Assembly (NCBI GenBank): GCA_040752515.1
Contig: JBFMGQ010000008.1
Coordinates: forward strand, 53,698 to 117,697
Source of the DNA: Tenuifilum sp040752515
GTDB taxonomy: Bacteria > Bacteroidota > Bacteroidia > Bacteroidales > Tenuifilaceae
DNA: 64,000 nt
Reading direction: 5' to 3'
The notes under the pieces were generated by a model, which was not told the origin of the DNA, ran no database searches, and was given only the letters and a program-made list of their open reading frames with translations. Below are positions 50,514 through 59,184 of the stretch, piece by piece (the first letter of the stretch is position 1; every line of letters starts with the position of its first letter). The translations under genes and the position numbers were made by a program.

Positions 50514-51525
50514 CCTGCAGTGCCTTTGTTGATAGTAGCCCACATGCAGCCTGAATATCTTGCCCACGCGAAGCACGAATGGTAGTAAATATGCCCTTGG
50601 CTGTTAGCGAATCGCGGAACTGAATAATGCGCTCATCGGGTGAGTTGCGGAGTGGTGAATCGGGTATGGGATGGAAACGAATTAGATTTATTCGACATGT
50701 AAGGCCATTGAGCAGTTTAACCAGCTCCTTAACATGGCGGGGAGTGTCGTTCATCCCATCGAACATTATATACTCAAACGATACCCTGCGATGGTCGGTA
50801 AACCTATAGTTCTTGAGTTCTGCAATTACTTCGGAAATGGGGTAAACGTTTTGGATAGGCATCAGCATGCGACGCTCATCATCAAATGGGGTGTGGAGGC
50901 TAATAGCAAGATGACAATTGGATTTTTCAAGGAACTGCTTAATGGCAGGGATAAGACCAATGGTGGAAACCGTAATGCGTTTGGTGCTCCAGCCCATGCC
51001 CCACTTAGAAGTAAGTATTTCAAGGCTTTTCAATACATTATCCAGATTATCGAGTGGCTCGCCCATTCCCATGTAAACAATGTTGGTAACATTGCTAAAC
51101 TCAGGGAGGCTGCGCAGCTGGTTCAGTATCTCGCCGGCAGTAAGATTTCCCTGAAATCCCTGCTTGGCAGTCATGCAAAAGAGGCATCCCATCTTACACC
51201 CCGACTGCGACGATACGCAAAGTGTTGCCCTATCGGTTTCGGGTATGTAGGCGGCTTCAACATAGCGGTTATTGGCCACCGGGAATAAATACTTTTTGGT
51301 TCCATCGACCGATTCCGAAACCCTTTCGGGTTTTGTTAGTCCTACGGTGTATTTGGCCGAAAGCATTTCCCTGGCCTTTTTCGATAGATTGGTCATTTCA
51401 TCAATGCTTTCGGCATGGTGATGGTAAAGCCAATCGGCAATTTGATTGGCCGTAAAGGGCTGTAAACCTTCGGCAATCACTATCGCTTTAAGTTCATCTA
51501 GTGTCTTTCCGTAAAGAGGAACCAT
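50503..51525 (-). CDS. rlmN: Dual-specificity 23S rRNA/tRNA adenine-2 methyltransferase RlmN
   Basis: A radical-SAM enzyme that methylates C2 of A2503 in 23S rRNA and A37 in some tRNAs; 340 residues. The cluster motif CxxxCxxC is Cys110, Cys114, Cys117 in 'SGCKMGCLFCMTAKQG'. The second catalytic Cys is in 'IQAACGLL' near the C-terminus. 'NIVYMGMGEPLDNLDNV' is the SAM-binding 'GEP' motif. The last codons and stop overlap intergenic repeat copy B. It starts 3 bases after the flavin reductase gene, so it is the last gene of a minus-strand operon. Confidence 0.97.
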   Translation of the reverse strand: MVPLYGKTLDELKAIVIAEGLQPFTANQIADWLYHHHAESIDEMTNLSKKAREMLSAKYTVGLTKPERVSESVDGTKKYLFPVANNRYVEAAYIPETDRATLCVSSQSGCKMGCLFCMTAKQGFQGNLTAGEILNQLRSLPEFSNVTNIVYMGMGEPLDNLDNVLKSLEILTSKWGMGWSTKRITVSTIGLIPAIKQFLEKSNCHLAISLHTPFDDERRMLMPIQNVYPISEVIAELKNYRFTDHRRVSFEYIMFDGMNDTPRHVKELVKLLNGLTCRINLIRFHPIPDSPLRNSPDERIIQFRDSLTAKGIFTTIRASRGQDIQAACGLLSTKALQEKR

Positions 51526-51528
51526 GGT

Positions 51529-52194
51529 CTAAAAGTATATCTCGGAATTGATGTTATTTACAGGTACTCCCCGAACAATAAGTAAATCGCGTGTTTCAAC
51601 AACCATCTCGGCACTACCGCAAAGGTAATAGGGCCTATTGGGATCAAGTTCGTTCCACTGCTTAACAAAATCAGTTACTCGCCCAACAAAAAGGCATCCT
51701 GGCTCACAGCGCGAGCAGCATCGGATATAGTTTTCGCCAAGCATATTCAAAAGAATATCGGAATAGTAAAAGTATTCGGGGTAAGGTGCGCCATGAATTA
51801 GGGTGGCTCCCTTTGCTTTTCCCGATAGTAACATCGAAACAAACGGAGCTATTCCTGTTCCTGCAGCAATGAAAACAGGCGAGGGCTTAACCTGTGTAAA
51901 GGTTCCAAATGGTTTTGAAACCATAAGATTATCGCCAGGTTTTAAAAGTGATAGCATGGGTGTAAGCTTGCCTTCAATCCTTTCGGTGTAAAGTACCGAT
52001 ATCAAATCCTCGTTTTCGGCCGATGCAATGCTGTAATAGCGAGGCTCTATCTCCTTTGAAACGCCTAGGGCTAAAACCTGCCCCGCAGTAAAGGGATTAT
52101 TTTTTTTGAACTTCAAAATATATGCACCGGGTGCTATGGCGGTATTCGAAATAACCCGTTGTATATCGTAAGATATTTGGTTCCAATTCTTCAT
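51529..52194 (-). CDS. Ferredoxin-NADP reductase-like FAD oxidoreductase
   Basis: A 221-residue flavoprotein of the ferredoxin-NADP+ reductase family. The FAD-binding motif 'RYYSIAS' (family RxYS) and 'PGDNLMVSKPFGTF' form the first domain. 'FIAAGTGIAPFVSML' is the pyridine-nucleotide-binding glycine motif, and 'YYLCGSAEMVVETRDLL' is the typical near-C-terminal segment. It lacks the iron-sulfur domain of phthalate-dioxygenase-type relatives, so it probably passes electrons between NAD(P)H and ferredoxin or flavodoxin. 'CCSRCEPGCLF' adds a local cysteine cluster of unclear meaning. It is 3 bases upstream of rlmN, which needs reducing equivalents for its cluster, a plausible but unproven link. 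Confidence 0.88.
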   Translation of the reverse strand: MKNWNQISYDIQRVISNTAIAPGAYILKFKKNNPFTAGQVLALGVSKEIEPRYYSIASAENEDLISVLYTERIEGKLTPMLSLLKPGDNLMVSKPFGTFTQVKPSPVFIAAGTGIAPFVSMLLSGKAKGATLIHGAPYPEYFYYSDILLNMLGENYIRCCSRCEPGCLFVGRVTDFVKQWNELDPNRPYYLCGSAEMVVETRDLLIVRGVPVNNINSEIYF

Positions 52195-52213
52195 CTAAAT
52201 AGTTTTTTTAACC

Positions 52214-52249
52214 TAAACATGCTGAGGGAGAAAAAGGTTCGCATGTTTA
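52214..52249. repeat. Inverted repeat at the end of the barrel-protein gene
   Basis: TAAACATGC and GCATGTTTA form a perfect 9-bp inverted repeat with an 18-nt spacer; the right arm includes the stop codon of the barrel-protein gene. On the minus strand no clear T tract follows, so it may be a processing or 3'-protecting hairpin within the operon rather than a terminator. Confidence 0.5.
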
Positions 52250-52906
52250 GTTCTTATTTTCCAACCTCCCGAAATGGAACATGTAGCCAAAATTAACGCT
52301 TTGGAATACAGCTTTTGATTGCTTTGGCATGGTGGGGTAGGTGTGCTTTTGTATATCGCCATAACCGTATCCAACGCGCCCTTCGGCATAAAGGGTTCCC
52401 CACTTAAAATCGCGGCTCAAACCAACACCACCAATTAAACCGTAATCGATACGATTATCTCGTAAAATATTAATCGACATTTTGCTCAATTGGTAATCGC
52501 CCGATGAGTTATCGCCTTCGCGCACCTCGGTCAAGTATGCGATGTATGGCCCTGCATTAAAATGAAGGGTTAACAATTTTAGGTTAAACCGGAGCTGCAT
52601 CATTATTGGCAGTTCTACGTAAGAGTTAACGCGTTTGTATAGGGTATCGCCCAGTTCAGCAATATCAATAGGTTTACGGTATCCCCTGTTTACCTTGTAA
52701 AGTTCAGCCTGAAATCCAAAATATTTTAGGTTAAAATACTTGAACACCACACCGTAATCCAGGCCGTCGGCAAAAAGCATACTGGTATTTTGAACCGGCG
52801 AAAATGCTACATCGCTCACGGTGTAGCCTCCTTTTATGCCTACATAGGTTTGACCAAAGCCCGCTAGGGCTAAAAAAGAAAATAGTATGGGAATGAATCT
52901 TCTCAT
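52247..52906 (-). CDS. PorT-like outer-membrane beta-barrel protein
   Basis: A 219-residue protein with a signal peptide ('MRRFIPILFSFLALAGFGQ') and a mature part of alternating strands ending in 'VNFGYMFHFGRLENKN'. 'YVGIKGGYTVSDVAFSP' and 'ELPIMMQLRFNLKLLTLHFNAGPYIAYL' fit the PorT/opcA-like barrel family of Bacteroidota. 'GLIGGVGLSRDFKWGTLYAEGRVGYGYG' is also typical. PorT belongs to the type IX secretion system, but this family has many paralogues and no other por genes are near, so a secretion role is not claimed. Confidence 0.82.
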   Translation of the reverse strand: MRRFIPILFSFLALAGFGQTYVGIKGGYTVSDVAFSPVQNTSMLFADGLDYGVVFKYFNLKYFGFQAELYKVNRGYRKPIDIAELGDTLYKRVNSYVELPIMMQLRFNLKLLTLHFNAGPYIAYLTEVREGDNSSGDYQLSKMSINILRDNRIDYGLIGGVGLSRDFKWGTLYAEGRVGYGYGDIQKHTYPTMPKQSKAVFQSVNFGYMFHFGRLENKN

Positions 52907-52919
52907 GCTGAACTTCTTG

Positions 52920-53222
52920 TTACTTTTTTAACTTATCGGTTACCGATTTTATTTTGCTGTCAATTCTTCCCAGATCGCCCTTACGGATATCGAGGTTAAT
53001 GGAAACATAAACTCTCTCGCAATCGGGTTCAAGCAGTTTATATGCGCTATCAACCACATCGAGTGCTTGCTGTAGGGTAGGGGTTTCAACTATGGTGCCC
53101 ATGGCTGTAAGCCTGTATTCATAGCCCAACTCGCTTATCATTGCAATAATTTTAGCCACATAGGGGCTAACACTAGCCCCTTTATCGGTTGGAAACATGG
53201 CAAAATTCATTAACACCGACAT
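52920..53222 (-). CDS. MTH1187/YkoF-like thiamine-binding protein (DUF77)
   Basis: A 100-residue member of the MTH1187 family, ferredoxin-like proteins that bind thiamine or its pyrimidine. 'NFAMFPTDKGASVSPYVAKII' and 'YRLTAMGTIVETPTLQQALDVV' contain the conserved Ser and Thr/Glu residues of the fold. No thiamine biosynthesis genes or TPP riboswitch were found near it. It lies 7 bases after the Ig-like lipoprotein gene and 13 bases before the barrel gene, so it belongs to that operon. Confidence 0.85.
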   Translation of the reverse strand: MSVLMNFAMFPTDKGASVSPYVAKIIAMISELGYEYRLTAMGTIVETPTLQQALDVVDSAYKLLEPDCERVYVSINLDIRKGDLGRIDSKIKSVTDKLKK

Positions 53223-53229
53223 ACCTGTT

Positions 53230-54936
53230 TTATTTAAACGAGAACTGTAATTCGCTGTCCCAGTTTGCTCTTATGTTAATTACTCCCTTGGTTTTTTCAT
53301 CGCTATAGTAGATGATCCTTTCGGGCTGAATGCGCTTCATGTAGTTGCCCGAATCCCATTTCCCATTTCCGTTAGCATCGTCAATGAAACGTAACTTATA
53401 CTTGCCCGGTTTGATGAAGGTGAATTCTACCAACCCATTGCCTGCAATGGTTTTGGTATCAACAGGTGCGCCTTTTTCGCTCAACAATTCAACAACGGCC
53501 GATTTGTTTACACCGCTAAGGTTGATTTTTAAAACACCATACTTTTCGGGGTCTGCGCCTACCATTTCAAGCTTAAGGGTATCGTTAGTTTGGCCATAGT
53601 AATCTTGAAAGGCTCCTGGCAAAACTGTCATTTTATAGGCAACATTGGCCTTCCAGTCCTTTGTGAATCGATAAATTCTTGGGTTAAGGCTATCGGCTTT
53701 TAACTTTACGGGTTCTTCGGCAATGCTGTCGGTAGTGTTATATATCGATATTTTTGAGACATCAACCTTCTTAATGGGCGCAGGTATTGCAAGTTCAAAT
53801 GGTATATTTGGAATTAGGCTCTTGTCGCCCGATAACGATGTGTTAATGGCAAATCCCTTTTTCTCTTCGGCTTTTTCATCCTTTTTGCCTTTGCGCTTTG
53901 TTTGCTGAACCTCTTCCCTGTAGAATAAAAATCTTAATGTATCGGTCTGAGAATTTAGCCTATAAAGTGAGTCGGTTTTTTGGTATTCTAAAACCGCCAA
54001 TAGGGTATCACGATTGGCTATTTCGGGCTTCGTTATCCAAATCCTTACTGTATCGCCATTGTTATCGGGCTCAACGATGAACCAATTTTTAGCATTGGCG
54101 TCATCAATCGGTTTTAGCTTAAAACCTCCTACCGGATTTCTTGAGAAACCAATGGTTAGTAGGTTTCGTTCAGGACGGTCGTATCCCGTTACGATTTGAC
54201 TAGGGATTTGTTCACGGAACAACCTTATTTCGATATCTTTTTGTAATTTTTCTGACAGGTTAATTCCCGATGAGCTAAAACCGATATCCTCAGTTCCTTG
54301 ATTGTAGCGGTAGTTATTGTTCTTATCGGTTATAACCACAAGTTTATACTTTATGGGCTTGAGGTTTACCAGGGTAAACTTACCTTCCTTATCGGTTTTA
54401 GCAATATGGTTGGGTAGGGTAGTGTAGGGTAGAGTATCGGTAAAAGTATCGTAAAGCATTACCAATGCATTTTCAACCGCCTCGTCAGTAAAGGCATTTT
54501 TTACCCTCCCCGAAAGCGATAGGGTGTCAATTGTTTGCCCGGTTGAGAAAGAAAAAATGAAGTTTTTAATTGGATTCCCCTCGTTGTTATCCCTTATGGC
54601 ATCGGAAAAGTAAAAGGTATATGTGGTATTAGATTTTAGGGTATCGGTAAACTCAAGCTCCAGCCGTTTACCTTTCTGCTTGGGTTGAGGCATATTTTTT
54701 AGCGGAGGCGATACCAGCAGTTTCTGCTGCAATTCCTTTAATTGGATAAACTCATCAAATTCCAACAAAATATTTTGGCCATTAAAGCCCGTGGCGTTCA
54801 TCTTAGGATTACTATTTACTAAAACAGGCGGAATGGTATCCTTAGGTCCGCCGGTTGGCGTAACAACCTTGGCACATCGAGGAAATAATAGCAAAACTAT
54901 TCCTGCTGCCGATAACAAAAAAATTACCCTTTTCAA
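53230..54936 (-). CDS. Lipoprotein with Ig-like (Big_5/SbsA) domain and Ig-fold repeats
   Basis: A 568-residue envelope protein. The lipobox ends at Cys21 ('LLLFPRCAK'). Residues 25-130 form a Big_5/SbsA Ig-like domain: 'TPTGGPKDTIPPVLVNSNP' is the standard opening and 'YTFYFSDAIRDNNEGNPI' an inner strand. A carboxypeptidase-regulatory-like Ig domain follows ('LSLSGRVKNAFTDEAVENAL'). The C-terminal third includes another such domain ending in 'FIDDANGNGKWDSGNY'. It is a conserved Bacteroidota surface or periplasmic lipoprotein of unknown function, first in the operon leading to rlmN. Divergent -7 elements lie just upstream. Confidence 0.88.
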   Translation of the reverse strand: MKRVIFLLSAAGIVLLLFPRCAKVVTPTGGPKDTIPPVLVNSNPKMNATGFNGQNILLEFDEFIQLKELQQKLLVSPPLKNMPQPKQKGKRLELEFTDTLKSNTTYTFYFSDAIRDNNEGNPIKNFIFSFSTGQTIDTLSLSGRVKNAFTDEAVENALVMLYDTFTDTLPYTTLPNHIAKTDKEGKFTLVNLKPIKYKLVVITDKNNNYRYNQGTEDIGFSSSGINLSEKLQKDIEIRLFREQIPSQIVTGYDRPERNLLTIGFSRNPVGGFKLKPIDDANAKNWFIVEPDNNGDTVRIWITKPEIANRDTLLAVLEYQKTDSLYRLNSQTDTLRFLFYREEVQQTKRKGKKDEKAEEKKGFAINTSLSGDKSLIPNIPFELAIPAPIKKVDVSKISIYNTTDSIAEEPVKLKADSLNPRIYRFTKDWKANVAYKMTVLPGAFQDYYGQTNDTLKLEMVGADPEKYGVLKINLSGVNKSAVVELLSEKGAPVDTKTIAGNGLVEFTFIKPGKYKLRFIDDANGNGKWDSGNYMKRIQPERIIYYSDEKTKGVINIRANWDSELQFSFK

Positions 54937-54965
54937 TTCTATTGGTTTATGAATTAATCTTCGAG

Positions 54966-54994
54966 CAAAGTTAACCTAATCTGTTGTATCTTTG
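54966..54994. promoter_or_regulatory. Divergent -7 elements between the Ig-lipoprotein operon and the antiporter gene
   Basis: On the minus strand TAACTTTG (54966-54973) and on the plus strand TATCTTTG (54987-54994) are both exact TAnnTTTG matches, 13 bases apart. They would drive the lipoprotein operon leftward and the Ca/Na antiporter rightward. Neither has a strong -33 TTG. Confidence 0.55.
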
Positions 54995-55046
54995 CGACGA
55001 TTAACTTTTTTTATTGGCAAACTTTTTAAAATCGATAGGATAAGCA

Positions 55047-56000
55047 ATGAATTTACTATTTATCATTTTAGGAATAGTTATTCTGGTCTTTGGTGCAACT
55101 TGGCTTGTTGAAGGAGCATCGAGCATTGCCAAACGTTTAGGAATCTCCGCACTAACCATAGGGCTAACAGTGGTTGCTTTTGGTACTTCGGCTCCAGAAC
55201 TTTCGGTTAACATTATTTCTGCCCTAGAGAAAAATTCTGATATTGCTCTGGGAAATATTTTGGGTAGTAATATTTTCAACACCTTTATTATACTTGGCCT
55301 GGCTGCGTTAGTTAAACCGGTAGGGGTTCAGAATAGCACTGTTAAAGTCGAGATTCCCTTCTTTTTACTGTCGGCTCTTGCATTGTGGGTGCTTTCCAAT
55401 GGCATTCTTCTCGATTCGGCATCCGTAAACGTTATATCTCGCTCGGCAGGCTTGGTATTACTTTTACTCTTTTGCGTTTTCATGTACTACAACTTTCTGG
55501 TGGGAAAAGAAGACCCTGCCAATGCATCACCTCAAGTTGAAACCCGCAACATATGGTTATCAATTCTAATGGTAGTAGGCGGTTTAGCCTTTCTGGTGGG
55601 CGGTGGAAAGTTAATTGTACTTGGCGCAGTAAATATGGCTATTAAGCTTGGCGTTAGCCAATCCATTATTGGTTTAACCATTGTAGCAGCCGGAACATCG
55701 TTGCCGGAATTAGCCACTTCGGTTGTGGCTGCCTACCGTAATAAACCCGATATTGCCATTGGTAATGTGGTAGGGTCCAATATCTTTAATATTTTATTTA
55801 TTTTAGGCATAACTGCAGGCATCAATCCAATAAAAGTATACAGCGGTGCCAATCTCGATTTTGCGCTAAACGTTCTTGCAGGAATTTTAATGTTAATCTT
55901 TGCCATAAGTGGGCCCGGTCGTAAATTCGACCGCCGCGAAGGGGTGTTGCTTGTGCTTATCTACATAGCATATCTTTCCTATCAAATTGTAAATGCTTAA
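55047..56000 (+). CDS. Calcium/sodium antiporter (YrbG-like, CaCA family)
   Basis: A 317-residue inner-membrane cation exchanger with two inverted five-helix repeats. The alpha-repeat motifs are 'LTVVAFGTSAPELSVNI' (about 43-59) with 'GNILGSNIFNTFIILG', and 'LTIVAAGTSLPELATSVV' with 'GNVVGSNIFNILFILG'. The paired Glu and Asn residues bind the ions. It is most like bacterial YrbG or NCX_Mj, with a small central loop. A small membrane protein gene follows directly and may be co-transcribed. Confidence 0.94.
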   Translation: MNLLFIILGIVILVFGATWLVEGASSIAKRLGISALTIGLTVVAFGTSAPELSVNIISALEKNSDIALGNILGSNIFNTFIILGLAALVKPVGVQNSTVKVEIPFFLLSALALWVLSNGILLDSASVNVISRSAGLVLLLLFCVFMYYNFLVGKEDPANASPQVETRNIWLSILMVVGGLAFLVGGGKLIVLGAVNMAIKLGVSQSIIGLTIVAAGTSLPELATSVVAAYRNKPDIAIGNVVGSNIFNILFILGITAGINPIKVYSGANLDFALNVLAGILMLIFAISGPGRKFDRREGVLLVLIYIAYLSYQIVNA

Positions 56001-56007
56001 AATGTGT

Positions 56008-56427
56008 ATGAACCAGCAACCCAAAGAACATTTACTCCATTTCTGGACGCGTAACCTGGTTGAAAGTCCCGGAGCTTTTACGTTCAACCTATTTCTTTTA
56101 TTATCCTTTGGTATCCTTTACTCTTTCAAGGTTTTACAATCACCTTTTATACTTTTGGTTTTCGGAATCATTACCCCTATTATCCTTACCATTTGCCTTT
56201 ACCATATGTCGGGTGTCAGCCTGCAACATTTACTTCCAAAGGCTTTCCATAAAAAAACAAGCAGGGTTTTTCTGGCCCTGCTCGATTGTTCAATTATTAC
56301 CTTACTAGGAATTCTTATTTACCGCGATATACTTAACTTTTTTTTCTTTAGGTTTTTACAAACCGTTCTTCTTCCCGTTCTTTATCTCATTATGCTCAGG
56401 GTTATGCTCATTTCGGAACACAACTAG
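56008..56427 (+). CDS. Small membrane protein of unknown function
   Basis: A 139-residue protein with about four hydrophobic helices ('AFTFNLFLLLSFGILYSF', 'FILLVFGIITPIILTICLY', 'LALLDCSIITLLGILIY' and 'LLPVLYLIMLRVMLI'). No family was recognised. ATGs at 55993 and 56002 are alternatives, and the first overlaps the antiporter gene by 8 bases; the one at 56008 gives a soluble, charged N-terminus. It directly follows the antiporter gene and overlaps the end of the convergent acyl-CoA synthetase by 4 bases. Confidence 0.65.
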   Translation: MNQQPKEHLLHFWTRNLVESPGAFTFNLFLLLSFGILYSFKVLQSPFILLVFGIITPIILTICLYHMSGVSLQHLLPKAFHKKTSRVFLALLDCSIITLLGILIYRDILNFFFFRFLQTVLLPVLYLIMLRVMLISEHN

Positions 56428-58082
56428 TTATCGGAATACTGGTATTTAAACCGCTTGATGCTTTTTTTAGGGGTTTTTTCAAACTCCTGATTATGAACAA
56501 TCAGTTTAGCTATTTGGCTATACTGTGGTAAATGCTTGTTTACCTCAATACGATGCTGCTCAAGCACAGGTTCGAGTTCATTGGGATCGATACCATGCTG
56601 CTGAACCGATTCGTAATCGGGATAAACCAAACCTACCAGTTTTCCCTTTTGCTCTATAACAAGCGATTCCTGAACAAATGGAATATTATTCAACCGTGCC
56701 TCGATTTCTTCGGGGTAAATATTTTGCCCGCTTGGGCCAAGTATCATACTCTTACTTCTCCCCTTAATGTAGATAAACCCGTTTTTATCAAGAGCTCCTA
56801 AATCGCCTGTATGCAGCCAGCCATCAACCAATGTCTTTTCTGTTGCTTCGGGATTTTTGTAGTAACCCACCATCACATTCTCACCCCTTACAAGGATTTC
56901 GCCAACTTCATTATAGGGATCAGCCGAATCGATTTTCATTTCAAGGTAGTTAATTACCCTGCCGCACGAACCCATGGGATTGGTTTTCCAGCTTGAATAT
57001 GAAATAAGTGGGCCACACTCGGTCATCCCATAGCCAACGGTATATTTGAATTTGATTCGGCGTAAAAAGCGTTCAACATCTGGGTTAAGGGCAGCACCGC
57101 CTATTACAATCTCATGGAAGTTGCCACCAAAGGCGTTCGATAGCTTCTCGTTTATCTTCTTAAATATCAACTTATTCAATAAAGGAATATTGAGTAAAAC
57201 TTTCATCACAGGCTTTTCAATCTTAGGCTGCACCTGTTTCTTGAAAATTTTCTCAATAACCAACGGAACGGTTAATACTAACCGTGGACGGATTTTAGCA
57301 AAAGCCTCAAGGATTATAGGCGGTGAAGGTATTTTGGTTAAAAAGGTAATATGGCATCCCATGGCAAAAGGGAAAAGGAACTCAAAGGCACAACCAAAAG
57401 CGTGTGCAAGAGGCAGGAACGATACAATATTATCGCCTTTTACCAGGTGCATGTTGTTGCGGGCATAGTCAATATTTGCAGCTAAACTGTTAAGCGGAAG
57501 CATCACACCTTTTGAGAATCCGGTAGTTCCAGAGGTATAACTTATTACGCCTAACTCACTGTTTGAAGCTTCGGGGTAGTTAACCTTTTCGGGAGTAAGT
57601 TTACTCATATCGTCGGCTATACTTGGCTTTGCCGATTCGAATAGTTTTCGGCTTTCCTCGTCGTTGGAAACCAGCAAGTTAAAGTTAGCAATGCTGAATA
57701 TTGCCTTCAGGTTTGGCATCTCGGCTTGGTTCAAATCACCCCATACCATATCCCCGGCAAATAGCATTACTGAATCGGAATGGTTAACAATGTTGTGGAT
57801 TTCGGTAGGCGAAAAATCCGGTAGTATGGGCACTATAACGGCGCCATACGATATTACCGAGAGGTAAACCATTCCCCACTCAGCGTTGTTGCGCCCTATA
57901 AGTGCAATCTTGTCGCCTTGTTTCACTCCCCATAGCTGATACAGCTTATGGAGGTAATAAATTTTCCGAGCAACATCGGCATAGGTGAAAGTTTCACCCT
58001 TAAAATCCGATAGCGCATTGAGTTCCCAGTGAGTCCTTATAGGCTTCTCAATGAACTCCTTTACATAGTTGTATTTAACCAT
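56424..58082 (-). CDS. Long-chain acyl-CoA synthetase/AMP-dependent ligase
   Basis: An ANL-superfamily enzyme, 552 residues, that activates a carboxylic acid through an acyl-AMP intermediate. The ATP/AMP signature is 'ISYTSGTTGFSKGVM'. Other core motifs are 'YGMTECGPLISY', 'GWLHTGDLGALDKNGFIYI' and 'GRSKSMILGPSGQNIYPEEIE'. The hinge and catalytic Lys near the C-terminus ('KTPKKSIKRFKY') are present. Substrate length cannot be told from sequence. The ATG at 58082 ('MVKYNYVKEF') gives the usual start; 58112 adds ten residues. It is monocistronic and upstream of a repeat-like spacer. Confidence 0.93.
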   Translation of the reverse strand: MVKYNYVKEFIEKPIRTHWELNALSDFKGETFTYADVARKIYYLHKLYQLWGVKQGDKIALIGRNNAEWGMVYLSVISYGAVIVPILPDFSPTEIHNIVNHSDSVMLFAGDMVWGDLNQAEMPNLKAIFSIANFNLLVSNDEESRKLFESAKPSIADDMSKLTPEKVNYPEASNSELGVISYTSGTTGFSKGVMLPLNSLAANIDYARNNMHLVKGDNIVSFLPLAHAFGCAFEFLFPFAMGCHITFLTKIPSPPIILEAFAKIRPRLVLTVPLVIEKIFKKQVQPKIEKPVMKVLLNIPLLNKLIFKKINEKLSNAFGGNFHEIVIGGAALNPDVERFLRRIKFKYTVGYGMTECGPLISYSSWKTNPMGSCGRVINYLEMKIDSADPYNEVGEILVRGENVMVGYYKNPEATEKTLVDGWLHTGDLGALDKNGFIYIKGRSKSMILGPSGQNIYPEEIEARLNNIPFVQESLVIEQKGKLVGLVYPDYESVQQHGIDPNELEPVLEQHRIEVNKHLPQYSQIAKLIVHNQEFEKTPKKSIKRFKYQYSDN

Positions 58083-58112
58083 ATATGTAGTTATTACCAT
58101 GCATCGTCGCAA

Positions 58113-58495
58113 ATATCTATATAATTCAAATGAATTTCAACCTTTTAGGTTATTTATTATGAATTAATAACCCGCAAACGTTTTCGGAAAATTGCTTTAG
58201 CCTTATTCTCACCACGTCTAATTCCCTCCTATTCTACCATTCCGACCCTTTCCTCTAAAAATGTTTCAGCATCGCCATTTTTTAGTTTGGTTAAATTTGT
58301 TAATTCATGGCACTTCGATTCAACTGTTAACTTTTCACTTTTCCTCTAACTTCCTCTAACTCCATCTCATTCCGTCTATTTCGACCTATTCTGATTCATT
58401 CCGATTCATCCCGCCCCATTCCTCTAAAAATGTTACAGCCTCCCCATGCACTTGGGATAAATTTTGGTAACTTTCGGAACCAATATCCATCACTT
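58113..58495. other. Pyrimidine-rich divergent spacer with repeat fragments (region D)
   Basis: This gene-free divergent spacer is unusually rich in C and T on the plus strand. It holds 'TTCCTCTAACTTCCTCTAAC' (a module of repeat copies A and C) near 58341 and runs of degenerate 'ATTCNGATTCATTCCGATTC'-type sequence near 58390. 'CCTCTAAAAATGTTNCAGC' occurs twice (about 58253 and 58420). It presumably also contains the ispD promoter; TAACTTTC near 58468 is a near match. No gene or RNA was seen. Confidence 0.5.
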
Positions 58496-59173
58496 ATGAA
58501 TATAAAGCGATATGTGGTAGTTGTTGCTGGCGGTTCGGGACTGCGCATGGGTTCCGATACTCCAAAACAGTTTCTAAAGCTAAACGGTAAACCCATTCTA
58601 ATGCATACCATTGAGCGCTTTGCTTCTATCGTGCCCATGCCCGATATAGTGCTTGTTCTGCCACAAAGCCAAATGGATCGCTGGAAGAACCTTTGCGAAG
58701 AGCATGATTTTAATATTAAACTAACCCTCGTAGCAGGTGGCGATACTCGTTTTCAGTCGGTTAAAAACGGCCTTACCCATATTCCTTCCAACAACTCCCT
58801 TGTGGCCATTCACGATGGTGTTCGCCCGTTTGTCTCCACCCAGGTTATTGAGCAATGCTATGATACTGCTGCCCAAAAGGGTAGCGCAATCCCGGTAATT
58901 AAACCGGTTGAGTCGGTGCGACTGGTTGAGGGTAACACATCAAAGGCCTTCGATCGCAATAGTGTTTTGCTGGTGCAAACCCCTCAGGTTTTCCAGTCCA
59001 AGCTAATAAAAGATTGCTATAGTGTTCCCGAGCAGCCTTTCTTTACCGACGATGCCTCGGTTTTTGAGTACCAGGGATTTGCAATCCACACTGTCGAGGG
59101 TAACAGGGAAAATATTAAAATTACAACCCCTTTCGATTTGCTTATTGCAGAAATGTTGATTGGTAAAAAATAA
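58496..59173 (+). CDS. ispD: 2-C-methyl-D-erythritol 4-phosphate cytidylyltransferase
   Basis: A MEP-pathway enzyme forming CDP-methylerythritol from CTP and MEP; 225 residues. The nucleotide-binding N-terminus is 'VVVAGGSGLRMGSDTPKQFL', with the G-x-G-x-R-M and 'PKQF' motifs. 'IHDGVRPFVS' contains the metal-binding Asp, and 'LVQTPQVFQ' and 'FTDDASVFE' are further signatures. An in-frame start at 58430 adds 22 residues encoded by the spacer, so ATG 58496 is preferred. It is followed 11 bases later by the acetyltransferase-like gene. Confidence 0.95.
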   Translation: MNIKRYVVVVAGGSGLRMGSDTPKQFLKLNGKPILMHTIERFASIVPMPDIVLVLPQSQMDRWKNLCEEHDFNIKLTLVAGGDTRFQSVKNGLTHIPSNNSLVAIHDGVRPFVSTQVIEQCYDTAAQKGSAIPVIKPVESVRLVEGNTSKAFDRNSVLLVQTPQVFQSKLIKDCYSVPEQPFFTDDASVFEYQGFAIHTVEGNRENIKITTPFDLLIAEMLIGKK

Positions 59174-59184
59174 CTCTATTCCAT

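Noticed and set aside
52247..52906. Type IX secretion component PorT
   Set aside because: The fold family fits, but it has many paralogues and no other por or spr genes are near, so only 'PorT-like' is kept.
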